This document shows, piece by piece, positions 1 to 8,183 of a stretch of 64,000 nt of DNA. This DNA is from Scytonema sp. UIC 10036 (GTDB lineage Bacteria > Cyanobacteriota > Cyanobacteriia > Cyanobacteriales > Nostocaceae): NCBI RefSeq assembly GCF_009725235.1, contig NZ_WJFC01000016.1, positions 1-64,000 on the forward strand, given 5' to 3'. Positions within the stretch are counted from its first letter, which is position 1. Each line of letters opens with the position of its first letter. The notes beneath the pieces were generated by a model. That model ran no database searches, was not told the origin of the DNA, and worked only from the letters and a program-made list of their open reading frames with translations. The position numbers were made by a program, and so were the translations under genes.

Positions 1-15
1 AGATCCAGAATCACG

Positions 16-42
16 TTAAAACCTTACACACTAAGGTTTTAA
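16..42. terminator. Perfect 11-bp hairpin, terminator-like
   Basis: Arms 16-26 and 32-42 (TTAAAACCTTA and its complement) enclose a 5-nt loop. Each arm carries a run of four A or T, so it could end transcripts from either side. No gene is visible to its left in the window. Confidence 0.45.
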
Positions 43-563
43 TTCGTCCCCCCCTCACAAAATGAGCGAACGTACAGCACTTATGCATGGAAGAGTTGGT
101 TGTCATCATGTATGACGAATACCGATCGTATCCGCGCCGGAAATAACATCTGGAGTTTCGAACTGTGTGGGATAGATATGACGTAATATCTACCCCAGTT
201 TTTTAAGTTCTGTCCAAATAGCTTTATCACTGTCCGTTCGCTCATTTTTTCACAGTAGTTGAATTTTATAAAAGTTTTGTGGGACAAGGACTTCAACTTT
301 TGGAGAAGATTTATCCTCTTCCTCTTGATTGACAATTGCTAGTACGAAAAAACTACTAAATTGCGATCGCAATCTTGGGAAAGTCTGAAACACCAATTCT
401 GTCGTCATTAATTTGAAAACTCCGATCAAAAAAAGCGAACGGACAGTTATCAAACAAGTGTAACAAGGAGAAATAAAATCCCTAATAGAAGACATATAGT
501 TGGAGAATGGAGAACACTTAAATGCTGGAATCATACCGCAGGCACGTTGCAGAAAGGGCACTA
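43..563. other. Non-coding stretch with inverted GCGAACG repeats
   Basis: No convincing gene. Three copies of a GCGAACGNACAG-like motif occur near 65-77 (plus), 231-243 (minus) and 435-446 (plus); two of the copies are inverted relative to each other. The short reading frames here have no family look or good start signal. A hairpin element also found near 7.3 kb lies at 173-215. Confidence 0.4.
173..215 (+). repeat. Hairpin element, copy 1 (partner at 7292-7325)
   Basis: AGATAT and ATATCT form a short stem and are followed by a C-rich step and a T-run (CCCCAGTTTTTT). The same hairpin, C-step and T-run recur at 7292-7325. It has the shape of an intrinsic terminator, but no upstream gene is evident here. 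Confidence 0.4.
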
Positions 564-759
564 CTAGGAATCCCCCCCCTTACCTTTAGATGCAAAACAA
601 ACATCTTCACTATGTGAATTACTGAAAAATCCTCCTGCGGGTGAAGAAGAGACATTACTGCACTTGTTGCGCGATCGCATTTCTCTTGGGGTCGCTTTAT
701 TTAAGAAAAGCCTGGATTCACCAGGCAATTGTTCAATTAGTTTCAACTTAATCTTACCG

Positions 760-963
760 ATGAAAACGAAAAATTCAGTAACCCGCCGTCTCAACGGCAA
801 GAGAAAATCTTGGCTCTGGCGAATTAGGCAACTATGCCGATTCTGGCAACCAATAGTTGCTGTTCTTGCTGCACTGATTGGGCTTATGGTCCAGTTCTGG
901 CAACCAATCTTGGAAGCAATAGTGCAAATAGCCAAAGTGTTATCCCAGCTTTTGGGTAGGTAG
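760..963 (+). CDS. Small hypothetical membrane protein
   Basis: A 67-residue product from the ATG at 760. It has a basic N-terminus (KTKNSVTRRLNGKRKSW) and a hydrophobic stretch that begins and ends with FWQPI; the two FWQPI segments come from an exact TTCTGGCAACCAAT repeat in the DNA. I do not recognise a family. A longer frame starts at 664, but its first 32 residues look non-coding. The opposite strand is also open here, so the coding strand is not certain. Confidence 0.35.
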   Translation: MKTKNSVTRRLNGKRKSWLWRIRQLCRFWQPIVAVLAALIGLMVQFWQPILEAIVQIAKVLSQLLGR

Positions 964-1170
964 TAGCCAGTTTCCTCCGGGGGCAATTTATTTGCTCCTG
1001 GTAGCGTTGCAGGTTCGGGAGTAAGTACCTTTACCCGTTCAGTGTACTGTGCAATTGCAACAGTAAAGTTTTGTAAAAAACGTTCTTCGAGGACAGTAAC
1101 ATAAAGCAAGTCGTTCCATTGAGTTACAGCCTGAAATCGTTGCGTTGGGCTAGTTCAGTCGTATCGTCCA

Positions 1171-1247
1171 TCGGTACTCGGTATCGGAACTTTTAAGGCT
1201 CACGCCTTCCACCAAACGGGCGGACACTCAGTCCATAGATAAACAAA
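1171..1247 (+). ncRNA. Conserved two-hairpin element, copy A
   Basis: Two hairpins sit in tandem: AAGGC/GCCTT (1195-1199 with 1204-1208) and GGAC/GTCC (1222-1225 with 1231-1234), followed by TAGATAA. A diverged copy with both stems kept is at 8274-8352. Loops and flanks differ while the stems are retained, which suggests a structured RNA or protein-binding DNA. It lies 3' of the minus-strand gene that ends at 1286, so it could equally be read from that strand. Confidence 0.4.
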
Positions 1248-1285
1248 AGTGGAAGTTACTCAAATACATTCACTGCTCTTTTTGA

Positions 1286-1768
1286 CTACACTTTTCGATA
1301 CCTGAGTGGAGTTTCACGCCTACCAAAATACTCTTGACGAATCTTGTTCACAGTCGAGTAAGGAACTCCCAAAAACGCACCTATCTGTCTACAGCTCCAG
1401 TTTTTACGCTCATCACCCTCTGGTAATTGATTGATGAGTTCCAAAAAACTAATGACCGCTTGCCGTCTCTCAATTACCGATAACCGTGGAGTCAGCTTAA
1501 CCAAATTGCCAATTTTATCGGGGGGTAATGATTCCCCATTTACATTCACTTGATTTTGAGTTTCGACCCAAACTCTTGCACCACAGCTTAAAGGGCGATC
1601 GCGACTATAAACGACAGTAGCAACAACCTTGCCTTCATTATCAAGTATTTCTACAGTATTTCCGTAAATATTTTTACCGCCAGACTTTACCGTAATAACT
1701 GGCAAGTCAGCGCCTTTGTTGTTAGCGCGGATGTTATGTTGGTTAACGTGAATTCTGGAAACTGTCAT
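1286..1768 (-). CDS. Hypothetical protein with C-terminal helix-turn-helix
   Basis: A 160-residue soluble protein. The N-terminal half (about 1-80) is beta-rich and contains HVNQHNIRANNK, VITVKSGGKN and the motif PLSCGARVWVET, which I associate with small uncharacterised cyanobacterial plasmid or phage proteins. The C-terminal 60 residues (ERRQAVISFLELINQLPEGD, then SCRQIGAFLGVPYSTVNKI) look like a helix-turn-helix. It is the last gene of the minus-strand run that begins at 5434, 45 nt after the last secreted paralogue, and may be a regulator of that run. A TGTGC-N5-GCACA palindrome lies just upstream at 1798-1812. Function is inferred only. Confidence 0.6.
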   Translation of the reverse strand: MTVSRIHVNQHNIRANNKGADLPVITVKSGGKNIYGNTVEILDNEGKVVATVVYSRDRPLSCGARVWVETQNQVNVNGESLPPDKIGNLVKLTPRLSVIERRQAVISFLELINQLPEGDERKNWSCRQIGAFLGVPYSTVNKIRQEYFGRRETPLRYRKV

Positions 1769-1797
1769 ATTTTTAACCTTTTATTTTTATATTTCCC

Positions 1798-1812
1798 TGT
1801 GCCATCTGCACA
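1798..1812. repeat. TGTGC-N5-GCACA palindrome, copy 1
   Basis: Spacer CATCT. It lies in the gap between the secreted paralogue ending at 1813 and the HTH gene starting at 1768. One of ten copies in the window. Confidence 0.6.
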
Positions 1813-2772
1813 CTAACATGATGGAATTGTGGAAGTTTCGACTACCGATGACCAGCTTACAGGGAACGTTAACCCTTGCCTAGAAACGACAAAGTTTGAG
1901 GCATTCCCTAATTGCGATCGCTCTACCACAAAACACGACGAGGAACCCGTGACCGTGTAAGTCTTCGATTGTGCTGGATTAGCTGCATTCTTGACGATGT
2001 ACGTGCCTGGTGGAACACTGTTGATTATTAACTTATTTGCGGATGAGTTTTTACTAGCTTTCGGCTGTGAGGTTTGCGAGCTAACTGTAGTTGTACTTGT
2101 GCTACCACTAGTACTGTTCTGCGTTGTTGTGGTTGTGCTACTGTTTGATGTCGTGGTAGTTGAACTACCACCTACACTGGCAACGGCAGTTTTGAGGTTC
2201 AACCCAAAAGGTACATACAGAGCACCTTTTACACACAACAAAGATTTCCCTTGAGTGAAGCTACTGGGTAAGAAATCAGCTCGCCCCCCGGTGATAGTTG
2301 GTAAATTTAACTTGCTCGCTTGTGCCTCACCCAATTTCACAAACCCGCAATCGTTAGATAGTATCTGGCGGGTCGTCTTATGGTTAAGTAATTTGATGGT
2401 GTAAGCCGAACCTGAATTTTTATTCGTTATTGCGATCGCTCCTGTCGTGGTTCTAAAGGTTGTGGGATACCCAGTTAGCTGACTACAGTTTTCTGGTAGC
2501 TCGCGTATTGTCAAATTTGAGTTTGGGTCTATAGTTTGACCATCTACAGCAAAAGACTCAGAAGAGCGAACCAGTAGAACGCCGCAAGAATTAGCGATCG
2601 CAGCACGTTCTACAATCTTGAACACGTCTATATTGACCGTAGTGTTTGGCTGAACACCGTAAAGGATAACCGCATCACCACTCTTGTAAACTGTAGCTTG
2701 TTGTGCTGTTACAGGTAGTAGGTAAAATACCTGTGCCAGTTGCACAGTTAGAACCAAGTAAAATTTTTTCAT
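1813..2772 (-). CDS. Secreted paralogue 4 of the Cys-Gly repeat family
   Basis: A 319-residue exported protein of no known family. The signal peptide is MKKFYLVLTVQLAQVFYLL up to an Ala-Gln cleavage site. The mature part has two similar halves, each with an Asn-x-Cys-Gly turn (ANSCGVLLV, then SNDCGFVKL), a Ser/Thr-rich linker, and a third domain ending in Cys. The start is fixed by TGATG stop-start overlap with the upstream paralogue: TGA at 2772-2774 and ATG at 2770-2772 share one base, so translation is probably coupled. A start 13 codons further upstream would spoil the signal peptide. It shares architecture with the next three genes, so it is probably one component of a secreted set. Confidence 0.75.
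   Translation of the reverse strand: MKKFYLVLTVQLAQVFYLLPVTAQQATVYKSGDAVILYGVQPNTTVNIDVFKIVERAAIANSCGVLLVRSSESFAVDGQTIDPNSNLTIRELPENCSQLTGYPTTFRTTTGAIAITNKNSGSAYTIKLLNHKTTRQILSNDCGFVKLGEAQASKLNLPTITGGRADFLPSSFTQGKSLLCVKGALYVPFGLNLKTAVASVGGSSTTTTSNSSTTTTTQNSTSGSTSTTTVSSQTSQPKASKNSSANKLIINSVPPGTYIVKNAANPAQSKTYTVTGSSSCFVVERSQLGNASNFVVSRQGLTFPVSWSSVVETSTIPSC
2732..2746. repeat. TGTGC-N5-GCACA palindrome, copy 2
   Basis: Spacer CAGTT. This copy is inside the signal-peptide codons of the gene at 1813-2772, so it must be tolerated by the coding sequence. Confidence 0.6.
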
Positions 2773-3677
2773 CAGCAACTGGGAATTGAAGTTGTTGTTA
2801 GTCCAATCCAAGAATAGGGATAAGAACCCGTAAAGCTAGAACCTGTGACCATCAGCGTTGACGGAGAACCAATAGTCGTGCGATCGACTACCAAGCATGA
2901 TTTTGTGACCGAAACATTTTTAAACTGTACGGGATTTGTGGCATTCGACACCTTATAAGTTCCATTGATAAGATTTTGCAATATAAAATTATTGCCGTTC
3001 TTGGCGGCAGAGGGATTGGTAGGAGCAGTTGCACCAGTACTACCACCACCACTACCACTTCCACCACCAGCAGAAGCCGTGACGGAAGCCCCTTTGTTAA
3101 AGCCAACCGGATAGTATAACTGACCTTTTATGCAAGAAAGCGGTGCTGATTCAGGGAAATAGGATAATTCAAAGTTCGCTTTTCCTCCATCACTGGTAGG
3201 AAGTCCCAGCGTAGAGCTAACAACCTCTTTACCTAACCTGACGAACCCGCAAGGATTGACGGTAAACTTTCTAGTTGACTTATTGTTTGGGATTTGAACT
3301 GTGTACGCTGTTCCGGAAGTTTTACCAGTTATTGCGATCGCGCCAGTATTGGTCTTGAAAACAGTAGGATATCCAGCCAGATCGGTACAATTGCTAGGAA
3401 CATTTTGCTTAAGTTCCAAATTATCAGCCGGATTGTAAGTTTGACCGTCTACAGTAAAAGATTGTGAAGATTTAACTGATATCACTCCACAAGCATTTGC
3501 AACTACTGCACGGGTCAAGTCTTTTGTTAGATCGACTTCAATTGTTGAGCCTGGAGTGAGATTAAACAGATAAACTTGACCGGAGGAGTCTTTAAAGGCA
3601 GATACAGACTGTGCAAGTACGGGACTTGCATAAAAGACAGTAGCACAGAAGGAGAAAATAACTAATTTTATTGACAT
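2772..3677 (-). CDS. Secreted paralogue 3 of the Cys-Gly repeat family
   Basis: A 301-residue exported protein with signal peptide MSIKLVIFSFCATVFYASPV and a cleavage site at LAQ. It has two repeated domains with ANACGVISV and NPCGFVRL turns, a shared FTVDGQTYNPADNL segment matching the FAVDGQTIDPNSNL of the next gene, a Gly/Ser-rich linker near residues 205-222, and a final domain with a single Cys before its end. The start overlaps the end of the upstream paralogue by 10 nt. No enzyme motif is seen. Even numbers of Cys in a periplasmic or extracellular protein suggest disulphides. Function unknown. Confidence 0.75.
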   Translation of the reverse strand: MSIKLVIFSFCATVFYASPVLAQSVSAFKDSSGQVYLFNLTPGSTIEVDLTKDLTRAVVANACGVISVKSSQSFTVDGQTYNPADNLELKQNVPSNCTDLAGYPTVFKTNTGAIAITGKTSGTAYTVQIPNNKSTRKFTVNPCGFVRLGKEVVSSTLGLPTSDGGKANFELSYFPESAPLSCIKGQLYYPVGFNKGASVTASAGGGSGSGGGSTGATAPTNPSAAKNGNNFILQNLINGTYKVSNATNPVQFKNVSVTKSCLVVDRTTIGSPSTLMVTGSSFTGSYPYSWIGLTTTSIPSC

Positions 3678-4732
3678 GATTGAATTGCGGATAACACTGA
3701 TAAAACTTTAATAAACTGCCTGCTGGGATTTTTGCCTAATTCGATATCAGCACTTTGACCTTCCCAGGTATCGGTATAATCAACGTTATTAAAAATTGCT
3801 TGGTTGTTGGTAGCAGTGGCTTCAGAGTAAATATCATCTTCGGGAGTGGCAACATAATAACTAGTTCCTGAAGTCAGCCCAGTGACTAGTAATTGAGATG
3901 AACCAATCTTACAGAAAGTACTTCCGACGGGTGGCAGTGGAGATTGTACTGTCGTTCCCCCTCCATTCCCAGTTCCACCCCCAGCGTAACCAGGGCCACC
4001 ATTACCTTCTGTCTTTATCTCGATCCAATCCGTTCCACTTCTTTGGACAAGTGTAATTCCACCACTAAAGGATGGTGGATTTTGAGTTCTCCAATCACTT
4101 TCGCTAACTGAATTTACCGGAGTTGGAGCAGGATAACCGACGTAAAGAGTGTTTAATCTACAGCGAATTCCTCTGCTAGCTTGACCTGTAGTTGAGTAAG
4201 CTTGCCCATCGAGAATAAACGCTTTTGGGGGATTAGTATCTAATCTCAAAGAAATCATTCCGCAAAGGTTTGCTCTTAAGTTTCTAACAGGATTGATGGA
4301 CAATAACCTTAAAGTTAATGCTCCATTGGGAGTGAAACCAGAAATAAACAGAGTACCCTTATTGTCCTTCCAGAGTTCCCGCTTGACTGTGGGTTGTCCG
4401 TTGCATCTTGAAGTCTCAATAATTGGAAGGTTTTTATTCTCAAAACCATAAGTTTCGCCCTTTTTCTCATCCCGGATTTCAAACTTATCGCTCTCTTGAA
4501 ATCCTTTGGAGTAGGCGATTCTAAGAATTCCACAAGAGTTAGCAACAGCACTTTTTATTAAAGGCATTCCTCCTAAATTAACTTGATAGTATTTGTTAAC
4601 TTCTAAACCTCGTATATGGAAATACCCATCATTGCCCTTGTAGCCAACAATTTGGGCAAGTGAGATTGTGGGAATTAAAGGGATTGCGGCGATCGCCACA
4701 ATTGTACTTGAGATAACTGCAAATAATTTCAT
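3668..4732 (-). CDS. Secreted paralogue 2 of the Cys-Gly repeat family
   Basis: A 354-residue exported protein. The ATG at 4732 gives a clean signal peptide (MKLFAVISSTIVAIAAIPLI, cleavage after LAQ); the frame opens 7 codons earlier with a TTG, which I reject. Two repeat units carry ANSCGILRI and ANLCGMISL, followed by a Gly-rich linker and a C-terminal domain with two more Cys (STFCKIG, IQSCQ). A 9-bp inverted repeat (GCGATTCAA/TTGAATCGC, 4745-4764) lies just upstream and could be an operator or an RNA hairpin between genes. Unknown family. Confidence 0.7.
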   Translation of the reverse strand: MKLFAVISSTIVAIAAIPLIPTISLAQIVGYKGNDGYFHIRGLEVNKYYQVNLGGMPLIKSAVANSCGILRIAYSKGFQESDKFEIRDEKKGETYGFENKNLPIIETSRCNGQPTVKRELWKDNKGTLFISGFTPNGALTLRLLSINPVRNLRANLCGMISLRLDTNPPKAFILDGQAYSTTGQASRGIRCRLNTLYVGYPAPTPVNSVSESDWRTQNPPSFSGGITLVQRSGTDWIEIKTEGNGGPGYAGGGTGNGGGTTVQSPLPPVGSTFCKIGSSQLLVTGLTSGTSYYVATPEDDIYSEATATNNQAIFNNVDYTDTWEGQSADIELGKNPSRQFIKVLSVLSAIQSCQ

Positions 4733-4744
4733 ATCAAAAAAATA

Positions 4745-4764
4745 GCGATTCAAACTTGAATCGC
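4745..4764. promoter_or_regulatory. Perfect 9-bp inverted repeat between secreted genes
   Basis: GCGATTCAA and TTGAATCGC are separated by two bases. It sits in the 69-nt gap between paralogues 1 and 2, a natural place for an internal operator or an mRNA processing hairpin that sets different levels for gene 1 and genes 2-4. Confidence 0.35.
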
Positions 4765-4801
4765 CAAATCAATATCGGAAAAGGTTTAACGACGACGCAC
4801 T

Positions 4802-5434
4802 TTACGGCCAAGTTGAAGGGACGTAGCCAGTGCTTATGCCATTTGCAGTCCTACATAAAGGTGGCTTGCTCGCGTCTGGAAGGGAAGAAACGGTGTAGTT
4901 TGTAGTGCCTACACTGAATGTGCTTGGTAATGGTGTAGTGGCTGTAGCTTTAATCTGACCAAAACCGCAGGCGTTAACAGTTACGGTTTTAGCACTGGGC
5001 TGAGGAAGTTCAATTGAGATTGCCGTGCCAGCCGTCTTACCGACGATGACCACTTCATTATTAGGAGTCTTAAAGTTAGCGGTGCGGGGTTCAGCGAACG
5101 CACCGTTACTGCACGCTGGTAACGTATTGGAAGGTAAAGTACTGGCATCAACAGCAGTACCATCAACCTTAAGACCCGTAAAGGCTCCGCTAGCTGGAGG
5201 TGAAATACGGACTTCTCCACAGCTACCCACAATCTTTGCTGTAGTTTTTGGAACTGACCCCAGGCTGACTGTAATCTTGCTCCCTGGAGTGCCGGAGAAG
5301 ACAACGACTTGATAAAGACCATCTACGCCCTTATATACAGTGTTGGAACCAAAGGGAATTGCCATTGCCGGGGCTGTTATTGAAGCCGTAGCAGCAATAG
5401 TAGATATTAAGCTTAAAATCCTCAGTAACTTCAT
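4802..5434 (-). CDS. Secreted paralogue 1 of the Cys-Gly repeat family
   Basis: A 210-residue exported protein, the shortest and first of the four. Its signal peptide is MKLLRILSLISTIAATASIT with an AMA cleavage site. Two repeat units (VGSCGEVRI near 65 and VNACGFGQI near 155) match the Asn-x-Cys-Gly turns of its downstream paralogues; the linker and third domain are absent. It is divergently oriented to the nuclease gene at 5513, so the 78-nt gap 5435-5512 should hold promoters for both. It could be the ancestral form from which the longer genes arose by duplication and extension. Confidence 0.75.
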   Translation of the reverse strand: MKLLRILSLISTIAATASITAPAMAIPFGSNTVYKGVDGLYQVVVFSGTPGSKITVSLGSVPKTTAKIVGSCGEVRISPPASGAFTGLKVDGTAVDASTLPSNTLPACSNGAFAEPRTANFKTPNNEVVIVGKTAGTAISIELPQPSAKTVTVNACGFGQIKATATTPLPSTFSVGTTNYTVSSLPDASKPPLCRTANGISTGYVPSTWP

Positions 5435-5512
5435 TTTGGAAATGGAATATTAATAGACTTTAGATTAATATCGGATGTAAACAATACTTTGTGAATTGTC
5501 AATTATACTGAT

Positions 5513-6070
5513 ATGAGTTATTGGAAATATCGTAGAATAACGGGTTTTGTCTCTACTCTTGTACTTGGTTTTACTGTTGGTGGGTGTGATAAATTACTCA
5601 CAAAAGCTGAAACTCGCACTCCTGAGCCTGCTGATACATGGTTTGTTGTGAAGATAAGCGATGGAGATACTATCAAAGTTCGGCAAACCAACGGACAGGA
5701 AAAGAAGATTAGATTCTGTGGAATAGACTCCCCAGAAAAATCTCAACCTCTAGGTCAAAAGTCAAAAGCTAATCTACAAAAGCTTATTAATGAAGCTGAC
5801 GGACAAGTTCTAATTTCAGAAGTTGAGAAGGATAGGTATGGGAGAACAGTTGCAGAGGTGTTTACCTCAGTTCAGGGTAAAGAGCGATCGCTAAACGAAG
5901 AACAACTGAGCAGTGGAAACGCTTATTACTACGCCAAGTATGCTGCAAAATGCCCGAATAATGAGGTCTTCGCTAGAGCGGAGGCGATCGCTAAGCAAAA
6001 GCGCCTAGGCGTGTGGAGCGGAGATTTTGAAAAGCCCTGGGATTACAGAAAAAGAGTTAGAAATGATTAG
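5513..6070 (+). CDS. Thermonuclease (SNase-like) family lipoprotein
   Basis: A 185-residue protein with a staphylococcal-nuclease-like fold. Visible motifs are the entry strand VVKISDGDTIKVR (residues 45-57), IRFCGIDSPEKSQPLG (67-82) with the catalytic-type Arg and Asp, and EVEKDRYGRTVAEVF (103-117). The C-terminal LGVWSG and FEKPWDYRKR are typical of the family. The N-terminus is a lipoprotein-type signal with VGGC at 23-26, so it is probably anchored outside the inner membrane. Members hydrolyse DNA and RNA; lipid-anchored forms are found near transfer loci. It reads away from the secreted operon and is followed at 17 nt by the methyltransferase gene. Confidence 0.85.
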   Translation: MSYWKYRRITGFVSTLVLGFTVGGCDKLLTKAETRTPEPADTWFVVKISDGDTIKVRQTNGQEKKIRFCGIDSPEKSQPLGQKSKANLQKLINEADGQVLISEVEKDRYGRTVAEVFTSVQGKERSLNEEQLSSGNAYYYAKYAAKCPNNEVFARAEAIAKQKRLGVWSGDFEKPWDYRKRVRND

Positions 6071-6087
6071 CTATTTAATTAACGACC

Positions 6088-6978
6088 ATGAACAATAAGG
6101 CGCATCTCGCGGCTATGCCCCGCAAACGTTTATCTTCTACAGCTAGATTAATACTCAAACTTGGCTTACTTTCTACTGAAGAATCTTACTTAGATTACGG
6201 CTGTGGAAGAGGTTTTGATTTTCAAAAATTGGCGGAAATGGGATACGACACAGCAGGCTATGACCCCTATTACTTTCCTGACACTGGTGTGCTGAAACCA
6301 GTTGATTTTGTGCAGTTCAGTTATGTGCTGAACACCATCTACAATCCAAGGGAAAGAAAGACTACTCTCTTAAAAGCTTGGAGTTTGGCTAATAAGAGGA
6401 TGGTCGTGGCGGCAGTTTTGAGGGGAAGCCCGACGGAGAGATGGACCCCCATAGGAACTTTTAGTAAGGAATGGCGGAATGTTGAGTTAAGGGGGTTTAT
6501 TGAAAGTAATTTGGGTTTTGCTACGACAAGAATTGATAAGGATAAGTTTTTAGTTGAAAGGGATGGACAACAGTTTAAACCACTACATCATAAGGAAGTT
6601 TTAAAAAGAGTGGAGGCAATCGCAAATGAAGGGTGGGTCGCTCCTTTTTCCACAGTAATTAAGAAGTATTACAGCAATCTATCGTATCGCCCCACTTACG
6701 GGACAAAGGAGTTTGAGGAATGGAATCAGGAGAAAGCACACTATAGATTGATGTGCAGCCAACCATGGCTGCCTGGGAAAAATGGTCCCGTGAAAGTGCT
6801 TCATTTACGAGGTGGGTTGAACTCAGAGCACGGGCAGTGGGCTATTGAGGGTTTGAAGCGCAGAAATAAAATCGCATCTTTAAAATTTCGCTGTATCGAG
6901 CAGAGTTTCTTGCACGAGTTCAGTGGATGCAAGGATTTCAGCTTTTTAGATGCAGAAAAAGTGAAAATATATGAATGA
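6088..6978 (+). CDS. DNA phosphorothioation-associated-type methyltransferase
   Basis: A 296-residue SAM-dependent methyltransferase. The SAM-binding loop YLDYGCGRGFDFQKL is at about 38-52, followed by an acidic strand end (GYDPYYFPD) and the segment FVQFSYVLNTIYNPRERKTT. This set matches my memory of the putative methyltransferases found next to dnd phosphorothioation genes and often on their own in cyanobacteria. No dndBCDE genes are in the window, so the link to phosphorothioation is by family only. The gene follows the nuclease with a 17-nt gap and ends at a strong terminator (7005-7030), so the two probably form one transcript. Confidence 0.65.
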   Translation: MNNKAHLAAMPRKRLSSTARLILKLGLLSTEESYLDYGCGRGFDFQKLAEMGYDTAGYDPYYFPDTGVLKPVDFVQFSYVLNTIYNPRERKTTLLKAWSLANKRMVVAAVLRGSPTERWTPIGTFSKEWRNVELRGFIESNLGFATTRIDKDKFLVERDGQQFKPLHHKEVLKRVEAIANEGWVAPFSTVIKKYYSNLSYRPTYGTKEFEEWNQEKAHYRLMCSQPWLPGKNGPVKVLHLRGGLNSEHGQWAIEGLKRRNKIASLKFRCIEQSFLHEFSGCKDFSFLDAEKVKIYE

Positions 6979-7004
6979 ATAAAACTTTAATTCTTAATTT
7001 GAGG

Positions 7005-7030
7005 GGAGAGTTAACGCTCTCCTTTTTTTT
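7005..7030 (+). terminator. Intrinsic terminator after the methyltransferase gene
   Basis: GGAGAG (7005-7010) pairs with CTCTCC (7017-7022) around TTAACG and is followed by eight T. Confidence 0.85.
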
Positions 7031-7154
7031 GTTTATCGCCTAATGGCATCGAAGGTAACGGCGCGATCGCTTGGGGTTCTACACCTGGCAAACACGCTCA
7101 TTGCTCAACGCCAACCAAAGGCATCAAAGATTTTACAGAAATTATAGCTATGTC

Positions 7155-7169
7155 TGTGCAAGTTGCACA
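7155..7169. repeat. TGTGC-N5-GCACA palindrome, copy 3
   Basis: Spacer AAGTT. It lies in non-coding DNA. Confidence 0.65.
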
Positions 7170-7291
7170 GTTAAAAGCCCAAAGTCTCTAAAGTAAACAC
7201 GCTTCAATCATACCGCGCCGATTCCATCGGTCAACACAATCAGGACGCAGATTCTCGCTCGCGCTCCCCAAAACCGCGAATCCCCAAACGA

Positions 7292-7325
7292 CAGATATTG
7301 TCTTAATATCTCGCCCAGTTTTTAC
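7292..7325 (+). repeat. Hairpin element, copy 2 (partner at 173-215)
   Basis: AGATATT and AATATCT form a stem around GTCTT, followed by CGCCCAGTTTTT. The same order hairpin, C-step, T-run is present at 173-215. Confidence 0.4.
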
Positions 7326-7422
7326 GCTCAAAAGGTTTAATTTCTGTCCCTTTGACTTGGCTAGCATATCCTTCCACCGTCGCCCGAGCTTCGCCTGTGG
7401 CTCCGCTCCGGCGGGTCCCTCA

Positions 7423-7492
7423 CTGGCTTAGCTGGCGTTTGCCCGCGTCTGTCCTGTCCTCCGAAAGGTTACACAAACGCCAGCCAAGCCAG
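7423..7492. repeat. 19-bp inverted repeat in a GC-rich non-coding region
   Basis: Arm 7423-7441 (CTGGCTTAGCTGGCGTTTG) is complementary to 7474-7492 except at one base, with a 32-nt loop. A second pair, CCAACCGG (7515-7522) and CCGGTTGG, and a GGGCGCGCCC palindrome follow within 80 nt. The surrounding 7.35-7.60 kb has far higher GC than the rest of the window. Such structure fits an origin of replication or transfer, an insertion remnant, or a structured RNA. Confidence 0.5.
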
Positions 7493-7634
7493 ACTAGACT
7501 GCCTCCCACCTCCCCCCAACCGGATCGCACTCCCCCCGTTTGAATTAAAAGATATCCTGTCCGAATCAAGCGTGTGGGGGGCGCGCCCGGTTGGCCACCC
7601 ACCTCGGCTAACGCATCTCTAGCAGGTTGTAGTG

Positions 7635-7656
7635 CTTGCATGAGACTGGTTCTGTC
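7635..7656 (+). repeat. CTTGCATGAGACTGGTTCTGT direct repeat, copy 1
   Basis: A 21-nt sequence repeated exactly at about 8242-8262, about 600 nt downstream. The two copies bracket the small gene at 7833-8183 and its terminator. Confidence 0.6.
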
Positions 7657-7832
7657 ATATCCAAAGAACCGAACCTGGCTTTTCTATTATAGCTCCGGGG
7701 TCAAGGGCTTCGCGAGCAGCAGTCAATTGTTACTGCGTTTTGTTATTTGGGAGAGTTCCCCCAAACCCCCCACTGCTGCCCTTGACCTCCTCCGCTTTTA
7801 AAAAGTGTCCAGGTTCGTTGGGGGTTCAGGTT

Positions 7833-8183
7833 ATGTTTCAGTTTGATTTTCTTCCTGTTTCCATTTCTTTTCGTGCTGCGGCTTCTAGTCCAGCGTGTGA
7901 AGCGGCTTCTATTGGTTGGGTTGCTGAGTTGGGTTCTAGTGCTGGTGCTTCTTTTCTGTGCATTCGTCCTTCCACTCGTTCCTTCAGTCAGTGGGTTTGC
8001 TGTGTCTACTTTGGTTCTGGGGTTGCAGCTGCTGAGTTCTCTGACTCGGTTGCATTTCGTTGTGGGTTTCCGTTCTGTGCTATTCGTTCAGTTGGTGAGT
8101 GGTGCGTGGTTTCTGTTCCTGTGGTGGTTGCTGAGGTGCCTGCTGTTCCTGGTGGGTTGCCTTGTCTCTACGTTTCTTTCTAG
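7833..8183 (+). CDS. Small Cys- and Val-rich hypothetical protein, unusual codon use
   Basis: A 116-residue protein from the ATG at 7833 (MFQFDFLPVSISFRAA...). Codons overwhelmingly end in T or G (GCT, GGT, TCT, GTT) with almost none in A, unlike the neighbours, yet the composition is balanced for a small beta-rich protein with seven Cys. Its end at 8183 is followed within 10 nt by a terminator with eight T, which supports this frame as real. The +1-shifted frame (7843-8187) is uniformly hydrophobic and is probably a shadow. No family recognised; its base composition suggests recent acquisition. Confidence 0.5.
   Translation: MFQFDFLPVSISFRAAASSPACEAASIGWVAELGSSAGASFLCIRPSTRSFSQWVCCVYFGSGVAAAEFSDSVAFRCGFPFCAIRSVGEWCVVSVPVVVAEVPAVPGGLPCLYVSF

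Noticed and set aside
564..1109. Open minus-strand frame of 181 codons over the small membrane gene
   Set aside because: Composition is mixed without domain character, and it overlaps the more convincing small plus-strand frame and repeats; coding potential is not persuasive.
6088..6978. A complete phosphorothioation (dnd) system
   Set aside because: Only the methyltransferase-type gene is present; no sulphur-transfer or DndBCDE-like genes.
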